Below, one piece after another: positions 1 to 12,491 of a stretch of 64,000 bases of DNA (within the stretch, counting starts at the first letter, position 1; each line of letters begins with the position of its first letter). The notes under the pieces were generated by a model. The model had not been told where the DNA came from and searched no databases. It saw only the letters and a program-made list of their open reading frames with translations. The stretch is taken from positions 7,936,001 to 8,000,000 of the forward strand of contig JAHRBC010000002.1 in NCBI GenBank assembly GCA_022702545.1, given 5' to 3'. The position numbers were made by a program, and so were the translations under genes. This DNA comes from Phycomyces nitens. Taxonomy: Eukaryota; Mucoromycota; Mucoromycetes; Mucorales; Phycomycetaceae.

Positions 1-210
1 AAGATCAAACTCTTCTTCTGCTTCAATCTCTTCTGCAAACTTTGTTTTTGAATCAGGTGTGGCATCAAGGAATTCCGGATCTAGATATTTCAGAAGCCGA
101 TCCTGACCATGATCATTCATGTCATTCACAATTGGTTCTGGGGCAACATAGTTAATCGAATCGCCATTGTCTTCGTCATCGAATACTATGCTCTCTACTG
201 CTACTGCCAT
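1..210 (-). CDS. Acidic hypothetical protein, N-terminal part (cut by window edge)
   Basis: An ATG at 208-210 on the minus strand opens a frame that stays open for 70 codons to the window edge. The start reads MAVAVESIVFDDEDNG and the visible part is rich in Asp and Glu, with a run IEAEEEFDL at the edge. No domain is recognisable in this fragment. Open frame, acidic composition and an ATG followed by sensible codons argue for a real N-terminus, but an intron further in cannot be excluded. Function unknown. Confidence 0.45.
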   Translation of the reverse strand, partial: MAVAVESIVFDDEDNGDSINYVAPEPIVNDMNDHGQDRLLKYLDPEFLDATPDSKTKFAEEIEAEEEFDL

Positions 211-803
211 GGAGTTGTGAAATGATCCAATATATTATAATTATTAATTCTGTATGACCCAGAAATAATCAAATACACTTGGCCAATGATGATTTCAACT
301 GCCTTTACGAAACCAGTCCTTTTTTTTTAAAACAAAAAATTAGAAATTAATATATATATATATTTATATATAAATTGAAAGGATATTGATCTGGAACTTG
401 TCCAAAGCTTTCATTTTAAAGTGTCTGTAATATCGACACAATAGAAATGTACAGACAAAAAAACATGTTTTAAACAGTCGAGTATCAGTCAATTGGAAAT
501 TCTAAAGACAAGCAAGACTGAAACCATTTGATCCATTAGAATCCAAGGATTTTTTTTTTGCCAGAATGTTCTATTTGAAATTTCCAAGATTTAATAAAGA
601 GGTCTGTATTAATGTTTAAATTTATTTTTTATATATGAAATGGTATGTGTATGTATGTGTGGTGCTATAAAATATATGAACTGGAGAGGAGCATGAATGG
701 ACCAAGAAGGGGGAAAGACGCGTTGTTGGGGATGTACAAACCAAGAGTCTATGTTGCGTTTTTCTGTTTCTGCTCCAGTTTCATATTTCATATAAATGTT
801 TCT
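211..803. other. Intergenic, AT-rich, nothing recognised
   Basis: About 590 bp between the start of the partial gene and the stop of the first P450. It contains an AT dinucleotide tract near 350-375 and short A/T runs. I see no gene, RNA or conserved motif here. It must hold the promoter of the partial gene and the 3' end of the P450 transcript. Confidence 0.5.
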
Positions 804-2805
804 TTAATATCGCTTACGGGCACGGACAAGCATGCCATTCTTCATAGGTAGGGTCAATGATGTTTGGTAAGTAATGTCCTGTCCAGATAATAAGGAAAGC
901 TTGTAACGTTTTATCAGGAATGCAATGGCAATCAATGCTTCAAGGGTTGCAAGGTTTTGTCCTGTATAGAGCATAGTTAGGCACTTGTCTTGTTGGACCC
1001 ATGCTTTAGAATGACATTATACTTTACCTAAGCATACTCTTGGTCCACCATGGAACACTGGCCATTGTCCTTGGGATTCTCGACGCAACTCACCCTCTGG
1101 AGTGATCCAACGTTCGGGGTTAAAGCTAGATGCATCAGGACCCCAGACGGCCGTACTGCGAGCCTGTGCATATGGTGACCATCCAATATAGTCTCCTTTA
1201 CAGATGGGTGTTCCATCAGGCCAGATATCATCCTCTAGAGCATACTTTTGATTCTCGGGAACCGACGGATAAAGACGCAGTGTCTCATGGAACCTAGCCA
1301 GGATATCAATTTTACATCTCAACACCCGACATTATGAATTCTTATTTACTTACACTGCGTGTGCATATGTCATGGTCTTGACAATCTCATACAACTTTTG
1401 AGCGTCATGTTCCTTCTCATCTCCAATTTTTTCATTGACCTCTCTCAGAAGCTTCTCTTCTACACGAGGATGTAACGACAGGTTATAGAATGTCCACGAT
1501 AGGGCCTGGGCAGTCGTATCTCGGCCAGCAATGATAAAATTGAGCACAATATCACGAAGTTCCGTTTCATTCAAACTCTCTCCATTTTCATTTTTGGCCC
1601 CCATAAAACGAGAAAGAAGATCGTTTGACGTCTGTCCTCTGGCCAGCTCTTCACGGCGCTGACTAATGACATTTCTTGCAAAGTCATCAATTGTTTGGAC
1701 GTGTTGTTGAATTGATTTTTCCCAGGGTTTGAAGATGCTGTGGAGAATATTGGTGATTCCAATAAATGGATTGGTGAATCTGTCAAATGAATACTGCTGG
1801 GACTTGTCAAAGGACACTGCAAAAGGAACATCGCCTTGGGTAGTTAGTGCCTTTAGCTCAACACCAAACCCTAGACTTTAGTTTTCACGGTTTGAAATGA
1901 GTTTGACGATTAGGTATTCTGCCCTATACTCCTAATACTTTTTTCTTGACTTACAGGATAAAGGAGTCGAGTGTGAATCTAAACATGGAATCATGGAAAT
2001 CTATGGGTCGTCCTTCTTCTATACTCTTGTCGAATATGGCCTCACACATAACGTCAATCTTTTCGACAAAGACACTTTGGAACCAAATTTGTTTTTGGTT
2101 AGATGGAAAATAGAAATACGGTGTATTCTTACTCTGTAAACTGGTCTCTGAAATTCTTGACATTGAATATATGACTAGCGACTTTGCGTTGCCATCTCCA
2201 CTGCTCTCCGTCAGCATTGAAGATTCCATGACCCAAAAGATGTTCAGTTGCATAGCCAAAATGTGGGCCTTTAACATAATTTGAGAAATTTGCTGCAAAA
2301 GGGAAATACAAGTACGCTTTTTTAGTACGCTTTTATCTATCTAATGCTCTAATAAATTACTCTTTAATATGTATTCAATGTTTTGAGGATCGATTGTAGA
2401 AATGGAAAATGGAAGACCCAAGGACGGCATGGACCTTTTTTTTTAATAATAATAAAAATGAAAATGTTAATATTAAACTCATTTGTTTGGGGAACAAGTT
2501 GATACAACTAACTCTTGGTTTCCATCTTTTTTAAACCATCTTTACCCTGTTAATGATCCAATCTCTTGGAAGAAATTGAGCTCAAAGTCATGAATCTTGG
2601 ATTTATTTTTCAGCAGGTCGAATAGGTGTCCAAAAATAGGATATCCGGCTCTGTAAACAATACCGCTGCGAAACCCAGTAAAGGCAGGACGATCTGGATA
2701 GATGATAGCCAACAAAGCAACGGCTATTGTGGCACCGCCTAGTATACCAAAATTTTGAAGAAAATTGATGTGTGGGTTTTTGGAAAGGGCTAGCACTTTT
2801 TCCAT
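804..2805 (-). CDS. Cytochrome P450, CYP509/CYP52-like (copy 1)
   Basis: Seven exons on the minus strand: ATG at 2805, then exons near 2805-2550, 2430-2370, 2293-2136, 2080-1955, 1871-1357, 1325-1027 and 956-804. An N-terminal hydrophobic segment (FGILGGATIAVALLAIIYP) should anchor it in the ER. P450 hallmarks are in order: I-helix AGRDTTAQ, K-helix ETLR (ExxR), PERW, and the haem loop FHGGPRVCLG with the axial Cys. The last exon continues NLATLEALIAIAFL and ends at TAA 804-806. The clan of fatty-acid/xenobiotic hydroxylases (CYP52/CYP86/CYP94, and CYP509 in Mucorales) carries this combination, so a haem monooxygenase acting on lipids or xenobiotics is likely; the substrate is not deducible. 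Intron positions match the second copy at 6842-8835, so the two are tandem duplicates. Confidence 0.9.
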
Positions 2806-4706
2806 AGTGTCAAGTAAATGAGTGATTCTGAAAAGAAAAGTAAAAATAAAATGGGTTTTATTGAATACAAAATCAAGCCCTTTATAAAGAAAATAAAAAT
2901 GTGGCCTGAGATAGAACTAACTGGCTTCTTTTAATGTTATCTTTTTTGGCAGGGGTGTATCTTTGGTTAATCTGGTAGAATGTATTACTCAACAATGTAA
3001 TCAACCTGAACCGTTACTCTTCCATTCGTATCAGGTTTATCTTTAAATTTATTGTATATAAAACTATTTATTTTTTCTATCCATACTTGAAAAGTCTTTC
3101 AAAAGGCACAATTTTACAATGCTCCTAGACCCGCCATTCATAATATAAAAGTGGCTTGACTGAATAGGGTCTTAATTCATCAAGGGCATATCACAGTAAA
3201 GGCAGTAAAATGAAGCTACTAGGAACATGTCAAAATCACTCCATTCCAGAGAAGACAGTTAAAGGGAATTCAAACTAATGCAGTTGTGAGATATGGATCC
3301 AGCCTTCTAAGGCCATAGTATTGAATAAAGAAGCATAAAATATTATACTCTTTTTGAAAGCTAGAGAAAATATCAGGGCCAACTTGATACTTACAATTAT
3401 AATAGGAGTGTGACCCGTATGCAATTAGCAATGGGCAATCTATGTAAACCAAATGGCAAATTATACTCCTTGATGATCACAATAAAACCAATAATCCTAT
3501 ACAAATACTTTATAATTCCATCTTTATACTTGACATTTATTGATCTTTACCCCTCAACCTCCAAAAAAAAAAAAAGTAAAAGGGGTACTCTAATTGAAAA
3601 CTGTGTATTTCATAGCAATTATAATAGGAAGTATACACATTTATCAACTAATATCATATATGTAGTATAAAACACCGTTATTCACGAGTGGCCACAACAA
3701 TGATCAAGATCTGGCCGAATATACCCTTGCTCAGCGACATTCTTTACTGTGAAATAGACGTATTAGATGATTTACCTGTATCCTCTCAGAGTCTATATCA
3801 ATAAGATTACAATCGATTAAAAGCATATTCATCTTCTTGTTTTAATAAAGAGTTCATTATACCTCATTCAGATATAATTGCTCGTCCCTATCTTTGTATT
3901 TCTACATACATTTTTTTTATAAAAAAAATCATTTCTTAAACTGCCATCTTTATCAATAGACAGTCTGTGGCAAACAGGATAACTTGGCTAAATGCCCATT
4001 GTGCTATTTATAGGGTATAAAAATATTTTAGAGGAATTCTTGTCTCAACCTAATATCTATATTAATACCCATTTATTCTCCAACAATATGTTATTTACAG
4101 ATATATTGCCTTTATTGATCTCCTCGTTTTCAGGAAATTAACTAATCAATGTAATAGGCAAATATTTGTAAAACTGTATTGATCTGTCTGGATAAATAAA
4201 AAAGTAATACAGTTTTGATCTAGCAAAGTATTTTATATTATTTACAGGTTACTGACAAAAAAAAACCAGATTGTTGTTCAAAGCACTCTCTTGGCCTTTG
4301 GACCTTTTATTTTTCGGCTGGTCATAGACTGGCTGACTGATCCATATATCTACTAGTAATTATAAATACATGGAGTCCAAGATTGATCCAGATATTTTTA
4401 TATCTTGTAATTCTCAACTATATTTATGAAGAATGACAATGTTCATCAAATTAAGTCTTTTCATAAATTTATAGAGGGATATATATAAATTCACTTTTTT
4501 TCCTTTGCAATTGGCATCCAAGAAGAGAAAGACCAGTAGATATTGGATATACTGTATTGATTCTTTTGTAGGCTCATATGGATATCAATTTAATACTGGC
4601 ATTTCTTCCGATAACTTTCATATCCAATTGCTTTTTGCTATATGGTGATATGGTGATATGGTATATTTTGAATCGCACGGAAGAGGAATTTTTTAGAGAC
4701 AGATAT

Positions 4707-4740
<34 letters not shown>

Positions 4741-6355
4741 CTTCATTTAATTAGGATCTACATTTAATTACGACCAGAGCTATGGGTACTTGATCTACAG
4801 GGATGTTCAAGATCTAGTTGTAAATATTTTCTTTGATTTACAAGTAATTTTGCTTTTCTTTACCACCAATCGCTTTGGATCATTATATGTTATCATTATA
4901 AAATAGTAGTATACTCTATGCTTAAAGGATTATAAGATTCAAAGTAGATTAAATACCACAGACCTTCAATTAAATAGATGATTATTATAAATGACAAGAG
5001 GCCTTGGTTTTAAAGTTGACTCTTGGGATCATTTTAATAAAACGATGGACTCTAGAATGTTTATTTAAAAAAAAACGAGTACTAGTTCTTGAGACTCATT
5101 AACCAAAGAATATTGAAATCTTCTCAGTAGCACGATCAAAAGTTACTTCTTCTTTTTCTTATCCCATCTACAAGGACTATGTTTGTCTATTAAAAATAGG
5201 AAATATATTGCCCATTGCCAAGCTAATCATTTTAGATTTGTTCTGGACAAGAATTGGCAGTAATTTACATCTTGTAAATACACAATTACTGTTTAACTAA
5301 CTAGAAACCCACCAAGATCATTGAATAAAATTGAGCGTCTTTTATATATATATATATTCTTTTATGGACCATGTTTTGGAAAAGTTGGTTTGAACTATTA
5401 AAGAGAATCGTATATAAATTGTAATAATCATGGTTCAAAACTCATTGGTAATTGGAACGTTTGGTACAGCAATTCACACAATGGTCTAAAAACAAGTTTG
5501 TTTTACTACACCATAATGAGATTAAATGAGACATATACCCAAATATATAACGCTATCCTGAAATGTTTGAATTTGGATTTAAATGATAATTAAGGTATAG
5601 AAACCACAGTTGACTACTTTATACAGTAATGTCTGTGAAACTCTCTATCACATCTCGTTTTTCCTCTGTTTTCTTGATCGAATGTCTTTTATAGATAGCT
5701 TAAAACAAAAACTCTGTTTTTTTATATATAAAAAAAGTTTCTAAATGTATAATTGAATTGGCCTTATTTTATATAATATTCTGTGCAAATCCAAATCAAT
5801 GTAATGTTCTTGCATGAGTATATGCACTAGTATTCTAAGAAAAAAAAAGTATTTTTGAACAAAGTTTCTTGTCCATATTGTCTTAAATATTAGTAATGGT
5901 TTATCCTTCTAATGCAGAGTGCTTACCTAATCCCATATTGCCTATAGCAAAGTGATGAATAAACTCCTGTGTATCCAAGGCTTAATTATGACACACTAAG
6001 CTTCCTATATTTACCGGACCATGTCATGTACTAGAGAGCAAGTAATAGACAAAAACCAAACTCTGCAACACAAAGATAATTTACCCTTGTGGTGTAGATG
6101 ATTAGTGTAATGACAGACATCTGATGCCTTGATAGCTTAGCCCTTTATGCGCCTTTCAAAACGAAACTTGAAGGCTGTTTTTGTTTTGGAACGAGGGGGT
6201 AGACATACATAAAACGATGATCAAATCCTTTGATGGAAACACAAGAAAGGCGCCGATACTAGAGAACATTGGTGAACATGAGCCACAAATGCTAAGCACA
6301 TACTTGTTTAGAGCTGCGTCACAGTTACCTGTGTCTATATCGACGTGGGTATACT

Positions 6356-6386
<31 letters not shown>

Positions 6387-6841
6387 ATCATAATGATAGT
6401 TTTATATGATACTTTCCGATTGACTCAAACTACAAGTCATTTTAGTGCCATTATATAAAATAATGTATACTTTTATAGCATACGGCATATTACGGCTAAT
6501 TTAAAGTAGGGACAGATGAAATGTGATGCACATAAGCATAGGGCTGCAATATCAATATAGCTTATTTTGATATTATATATGGTTATAAAAGGAACTATAC
6601 TACTATATAGGTGTGATTTACAATATGATTTTCGGTATTTATGTCCAAGTATATTTTTTATTTTTCAGAAAATAAAACGAAGAAGCAATACATGAAATAT
6701 AGTGAATCGCATTTTTATACCATTACTTTGTTTATAATGTAAATTTTATTAAAAAATAGATGTGTATATATATATAAACCTCAATGTTTTGTATGTGTGA
6801 GAGAGAGAGAGAGTGAGTGAGTGAAAAGTCTGTTCTGTTGC
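2806..6841. other. 4-kb AT-rich gene-free spacer between two P450s
   Basis: No frame in this stretch shows homology or convincing splice structure. Only short random frames occur, including one of 68 codons at 6181-6387 that ends in TA-repeat-encoded residues. It contains a long TA dinucleotide tract (about 4710-4738) and a GA tract (about 6799-6814). It may include a decayed P450 copy or transposon too diverged to see by eye. Confidence 0.5.
4709..4739. repeat. (TA)n microsatellite
   Basis: A nearly uninterrupted TA dinucleotide tract in the spacer between the two P450 genes. One of many AT microsatellites in the window. Confidence 0.85.
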
Positions 6842-8835
6842 CTAGATACGCTTTTCAACCGTGACCATTAGGCCATTCTTCATAGGAAGGGTCAAGGAAG
6901 TCTTATAGGTGATATTTTGGTTAGGGACCATGGTAAACTTGTATCTCTTGATCAAAAAGATAATTGCAACCAATGCTTCCAAAGTAGCAAGGTTTTGTCC
7001 TGTTTACAATCAAATATATAAATCATTAGTACTTTACTTGAGATCCCTGGTATGACTGATGATCACTTACCAAGACAGACTCTTGGACCACCATGGAAGG
7101 CTGGCCATTTGCCTTGTGATTCACGACGGAGTTCACCTTCCTCATTGATCCATCTCTCGGGTTTAAAACTGGCTGCATCAGGACCCCAGATGGCTACGGT
7201 TCGAGCAGATCCATAAGGCATCCAGGATATAGTGTCTCCTTTATCTATTTTTGTGCCATCAGGAAGTACATCGGCCTCAAGAGCGAGCTTTTGGTTGAGG
7301 GGGACTGAAGGAAACAAGCGGAGTACTTCATGGAATCTAAAGTGGTTGTACGAGTTAATATGGTTACTTTTTATGAGCCTTGGTGGTCTTACACTGCGTG
7401 TGCATAGGTCATATCCTTGATGGTCTCATACATCTCGGTGGAGTCCATGGCCTTTTCGTCCTTGAAGTGCTTCTGAATCTCCTCAAAGAGCTTCTTCTCA
7501 GCTTCTGGTGCACCAGCCAGACAGTAGAAAGTCCAAGAGAGGGCCTGGGCAGTGGTGTCTCGGCCAGCGATAACAAAGTTCAAGACAGTATCTCTCAATT
7601 CCTTGTCACTCAAGCTTTCTCCATTTTCGTTTTTAGCATTCATAAAACGTGACAATAGGTCAGTATGGGTTTCTCCTAGTGCGAGTTCTGCACGACGTTT
7701 GGAGATCACACTCGAGGCAAAATCATCAATGGTCTTGATGTGCTGATTAATGGTCTTCTTCCAGGGGTGTGTAATCTTGTCTATGGCATTGAAATAGTCG
7801 ACAAAAGGGTTTGCAAACTTCTCAAACGAGTAATGTTGGCAGGCGTCAAAGGAGGCAGCAAATGTGACTTCTTCTTTTGTCCTGAGGGAATCCAGCTGGA
7901 CACCAAAACCGAGGCTATATAAAAAATTAGAGAATTAGAATTAGAATTACGATCCGGAAACGGCAAGTCGGAATAACCGGCGTATTTTTTGACTCACTGG
8001 ACAAAGGAATCGAGAGTAAACCGGTACATTTGGTCATGGAGATCGATAACTTCTCCAGACTCCACAGCCTTATCGAGGGTTTCACTGCACATGATCTCAA
8101 TTTCGTCCATAAACACACTAAAGACTGGGGTCAGTGACTGGGACCTAACGAAGTCTCAACATACTCTGTGAATTGATCTCTAAAGTTCTTGACATTGAAT
8201 ATCAGACTTGCTGCCTTGCGCTGCCATCTCCATTGTTCTCCATTGGCATTAAAGATGCCGTGTCCCAAAAGGTGCTCAGTGCAATAGTTGAACCACTCGC
8301 CCTTTACATAGTTTGCAAAATTGGCTAATAAAATAATGGTCAGCTCCACTACAAGACCATTTCCGAGGCTTCTTTTCTATAGTGTAACCCCAATTCAAAT
8401 GAAACTTACTCTTCAATACATGCTCAACATTACGTGGATCAATGGTTATAATACCCGGAGGGAGACCCAGGGAAGACATGACACTAGAAAGATGGATTTG
8501 TTAGCCTATTAATGTTGGTGGGGCCAGACATCATTTGGTATCATTGTCTGGTGGTGGTCTACTTGCAGTGTCAAAGACTTGGTACTATCAAATGCTTCCT
8601 GTTGAAGTTCAAGAATTCGGTGCTTGTTCATCAACATATTAAACAAGTGACCAACAAGAGGCAGGCCTTTAACGGTGGGAACATCATCGCGTCTTTTGGT
8701 AAAGACAGCACGGTCAGGATACTTGAGGGCCAAGATAATAAGGACACCAAGTACAGTACTGCCGGCTATGCTGAGGTTGCTGGGCAATGTGTTCTTATTG
8801 CGGATTCCAGAGACAAGATTGTTAATGATTTCCAT
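6842..8835 (-). CDS. Cytochrome P450, CYP509/CYP52-like (copy 2)
   Basis: Paralogue of the upstream-numbered P450 with the same exon layout: exons near 8835-8570, 8479-8410, 8327-8166, 8120-8002, 7917-7396, 7337-7073 and 7001-6842. I chose ATG 8833-8835 (MEIINNLVSG) because it aligns with the start of copy 1; another in-frame ATG lies 16 codons upstream. A membrane anchor (AGSTVLGVLIILALKYP) is followed by I-helix AGRDTTAQ, K-helix EVLR, PERW and haem loop FHGGPRVCLG. The last exon (NLATLEALVAIIFL) ends at TAG 6842-6844. Catalytic residues are intact, so it should be an active monooxygenase. Divergence from copy 1 is strongest in the N-terminal and substrate-recognition regions, which suggests different substrates. 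Confidence 0.9.
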
Positions 8836-9664
8836 TGGGATATATTCAATGTAGGCTAACAGGGAAGAAAGACATATAGACATATAGAGGTTTATATATT
8901 GTGAAATTCTTTCTATTATTGTTGTTGTTACATGCCTATGATTCCGCTTTAAGGACCGAGTTTGTATTTTAAAGGTGTGTAAAGGCTTCCATTTAAGAAT
9001 ACAATCACAGTGATTTGCCTAATAGTAATGAATGTGAGAAATAAGCAGACACCTGAGTACACTGGTATATTTCCTATAGTACAAGATTGGTCGATCCATA
9101 GAGTATATGAATAATTGGTGTAATATGTCTTGTGTTGCTGGCTTTTATCACGGCCAATCTACAAATAGCAATATTCATAAGTGGTGGACTTGAGATTTCC
9201 ATGTGGAACAAGCACCCGACAAAAGTTTATCCATTGTATATACTCTCATTTCAAGTATTGGTGTTAATATGCCAAATTGTCCTTTAGTATATATATATAT
9301 ATATTGGAACAAATCAAGGTAAGCATATTTAGTCCATTTAAGGGAGATGCATTAATAATTTTTAATATCTGTTTACAAAATATACGCAGCCTATGTGCAT
9401 ATTTGCCATACTACTAAAAGGGCGGTTATAGAGTTCAAGAGGTATTTTTAAAGAAGCTTTTTGGCTACATATTTACAAAACTGGCCTCTACAGAACTCGG
9501 TTTAGCCTGACCCAAATTACACAACTATAACTAATGATTTTTGTAATTTATTGATTTATTTTGTAATTTGTGTGTGTATGTGTGTATATATGTGTGTGTG
9601 CGTGTGCGTGTATGTGTGTGTTTGTGTGTATGTTTTTTTGTTCTTTTTTCTGTTTTGGTATGAT
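8836..9664. other. Intergenic between P450 copy 2 and TAF3
   Basis: No gene seen. It holds the upstream region of P450 copy 2 and the 3' flank of TAF3. A GT-rich simple repeat (about 9568-9632) lies just past the TAF3 stop. Confidence 0.5.
9568..9632. repeat. GT-rich microsatellite
   Basis: An imperfect TG/TA dinucleotide array, about 65 bp long, about 30 bp downstream of the TAF3 stop codon. It produces spurious Cys/Val-rich frames on the plus strand. Confidence 0.85.
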
Positions 9665-11524
9665 TCAACGCTGGCAGTTCCTACAATACCATTCTTCTAC
9701 CTGGTCATTTTCAGCAATACCAACACAACTACCATGGAACCAAACACTACATTTATCACACGCAATCATAAATGTTCCATAATCCACTGTTGGATTTTCA
9801 CAGATGCACCGAATGATCTCTTGCTGGATAATCGGTTCGGGCTCTCTCACAGGCGGTGGAATAACAATTGGCTGCTCAGATGGCTCTGGAGGTTTGATTT
9901 TGAACCGAATCTTGGGTGTGCTCAAGGGTGTATTGTTTGCAGAATTAGGATGGGAATCAGAACTGTTATTGTTTGAATTGGCTGCAGGCAAACTCAATGT
10001 GAGCTTGGGCAATTTCTTCTTCTTTACAACATGTGGCCCAGAAGAAGAGGAAGAAGAGGCGGCTGATAGGGAGGCGAGGGACATTGGTGTCAGGGTTGTT
10101 TTGGGAATGTGTGTATCTGATACAGTCCGTTTGAGTGAACTGTGCGTCTCATGGTGAGAAGTGTGGTCTTTACTGGAAGCACCAGACGCGGCAGAACTAG
10201 AATTGCTCGTCAGGTTGAGTGCACCAGAAGAGTTTGTTGAATTACTGGAGTGAGATATCGTAGTATTTGAAGACTGGCGAAGTATAGATGTCGGTATACC
10301 ATTTGCAGAGGTGCTATTGCCACCCGTGTTTGTTATTATGGTGGTTGTGCTATTATTATTGGCACTATTACTATTACTACTACTGCTGTTGTTGCTGGGC
10401 GGTTTCCGTGTAGGTTGCCCTCCTGCCAATGAGGCCAGCATACTTCCATGGGATTTACTCAAAGATAATGATGTGTCTGATGCTGAAACTGAATTACTTC
10501 CATCCTGAGTCCCATTAGTTGTATTCGAAGCCACATCTAGCAATAAGTTTGGAGAAGATAGTTTTGAGACGGCTACCGGTGAGGCCACCTGAAGTACAAT
10601 CTCTCCCAGGACACCAGAAACTCTGCCAAACATGGTATTGCCAGGAGCTGCCTCGTCCTGTGTGAACCGACGAAAGATGCCTTGATTGCCTGGTAATTTT
10701 TCTCGGGACTTGATATCCTTGAATGGCTTTGTGTCGAGAGTTTTGAGGACTTGTTCGAGGGGCATCTTTTGTAGACCAATCCGACGCCGTTTGCTGACCG
10801 GTGGTTTCTGTAATGGATGTAATTGAGGTGTGTTTGTGTTAATAGAGGTAATATTTGTAGGGATAGTAGTGGTAACGGTGAGCGAGAGAGGCTGTGGAGC
10901 CTCTTTATCGGCTGCCAGAGTTGATTCCTCAAAGGGAGTGATGTATGTAAATGGATTCTCGATGGGTTTTTTGCGTGTTTTTACTACAACAGGTGGCAAG
11001 AGTGGGTTTTGTTGCTGATCTGTTGCAGTCACGACCGGTAATGATGAGACAGGCGTTAATGGCTGCACTGCAGTTGTTTGCTCTGGTTCTTCTTTTGGGT
11101 CTGATGGGAAAGGTGGGAAATAGGGTGGAATGTGGTCCGGGAGTGCATTCTCCTGGACTATATCCCCCTTTTCCTCCTCGTCCTTTTCCTCCTCTTCCTC
11201 TTCGTCGTACTCTGCGTCTTCTAATACTGCTTCTGCTGATTCTACCACCTCTTCCCAACCGTCTTTATCAGCCGGGTCTGGTACTTGCCGATAACTGTAG
11301 ATAAAGCCTTCATTCTTGCTTGGCCTGCCATGCTTTACGACACCTTGTTTTTTGTTTGTTTGAAAAGTGGTATTTGGAATTGGGATTTTTTTATATAGAG
11401 AAATTTGAAATGGAAAATGAATTAAAAATATTATCAAAAATAATCGGTTTCCTAAAATAGCTAAATAAAAAAAAAAAAAAAAGCCCTCTTCCAAACCCAC
11501 ACCCAAACCTCACCCCAAACGCAT

Positions 11525-11558
<34 letters not shown>

Positions 11559-11972
11559 TTCTCTCTTCCTTTTCTTTTCTCTTTTTTATATAAATACCCT
11601 AGACCCTCTCACTAGTGCACTCTTTCCTTTTGTTTTGTACATTGTTGTATTACCTTGTAAGAATCTTCCGGGATCGGATGATGCTGACCAACTTGGAGTC
11701 AATGCCTTGCCTTCTTCTTCGAGCCAGTCGCGCAAAGTGTTGGTATCGACTGCAAGATCTTCAAGCCCATCCACAACATCCTGAAGAGTTCCTGTTGTCC
11801 TGCCCGCCAATTGTGCATAAGCATTTGTTGTCGCGCCGAGCATCTGAATGTACTGTCCAAATACATCTGTCAGGATATCTGTTGGATCGACATGTACTGA
11901 TTCATATCCTGCAGATTGAAGAATCTGAAGGGTAGTGATGCGTAACAATGCAAAACAGAATTTGTCTGTCAT
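9665..11972 (-). CDS. TAF3: TFIID subunit TAF3 (histone fold + PHD finger)
   Basis: Two exons, 11972-11654 and 11343-9665, joined across a 310-bp intron (donor GTAATA, acceptor ACAAG) to give about 665 residues. Exon 1 begins MTDKFCFALLRITTLQILQ and carries a bromodomain-associated histone-fold domain (BTP), residues about 5-75. Exon 2 starts in a basic stretch VVKHGRPSK, then acidic, Pro-rich and long Ser/Asn/Thr-rich low-complexity regions. It ends in a C4HC3 PHD finger (CICENPTVDYG, then CDKCSVWFHGSC, then WYCRNC) just before TGA 9665-9667. N-terminal histone fold plus C-terminal PHD is the TAF3 architecture; in animals the PHD reads H3K4me3 and the fold pairs with TAF10. Reading exon 2 alone gives a misleading 613-codon frame starting in the intron. 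It is divergent from MDE1. Confidence 0.85.
11529..11556. repeat. (CT)n microsatellite inside the TAF3 intron
   Basis: About 14 CT units in the only TAF3 intron. On the coding strand it is a GA tract. It lies too far from the acceptor to be the polypyrimidine tract. Confidence 0.8.
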
Positions 11973-12491
11973 GTCGGAAAATACTGTTGAGCAAGAGATA
12001 TGTGTTTCTGTTTTTGTTCGTTTGATGTTTTAACTGGCTTTTCTTCCTTTATTTCTTCTTCTTGTCGTCGTATCCGTCGTCGTCGTTTATTTTTTATATT
12101 TTTTTAATATTCTTCTGGAAGGTTCGTCTGTAGGAGAGGAATCAAGTAGAGTTTCCAGAAACAATATCAGCAATATATATATATATGTATATATAGCTGT
12201 ATATATACATATATATATGTGTGTATATGTGTGTATATAAAAGAAAAAGAAATAGAAAAGAGAGAGAAAGAGAGTAGTGTTTTTAGGGGCGATGAAAGGA
12301 CGCGAACAGAAATGAGTATTAGCGGAAAAAGAAGCGATTTTTGCGAATCTCAACTGCACAGAAAAGCAGATCCGTGACGTAATCAAAACATTCCCGTTTT
12401 GGTACTTTTGACTTTGTCTGTTTCATTTCTGTCTGCCATTTCTTTTATTATTATTATTATTATTATTTGTGCCAAACAAAAAGCAAATAAC
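11973..12491. promoter_or_regulatory. Divergent promoter region TAF3/MDE1
   Basis: About 520 bp separate the two start codons. It contains a TA/TG array near 12171-12240, a GA-rich stretch, and a TTA trinucleotide array at 12445-12470 close to the MDE1 start. No gene is seen inside. Promoter function is inferred from geometry only. Confidence 0.5.

Noticed and set aside
10951..11304. Open plus-strand frames opposite TAF3 (for example 117 codons at 10951-11304)
   Set aside because: Antisense shadows of low-complexity Ser/Glu/Pro regions of TAF3, with no homology.
11344..11506. N-terminal extension of the PHD exon (MGVGLEEGFFFFFYLAI...) as a membrane anchor
   Set aside because: This is intron sequence read through. 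Splicing to the histone-fold exon is in phase and explains the gene as TAF3.
12087..12386. 99-codon minus-strand ORF in the TAF3/MDE1 promoter region
   Set aside because: Mostly encoded by TA/TG microsatellite (Tyr-Ile-Tyr runs), no homology.
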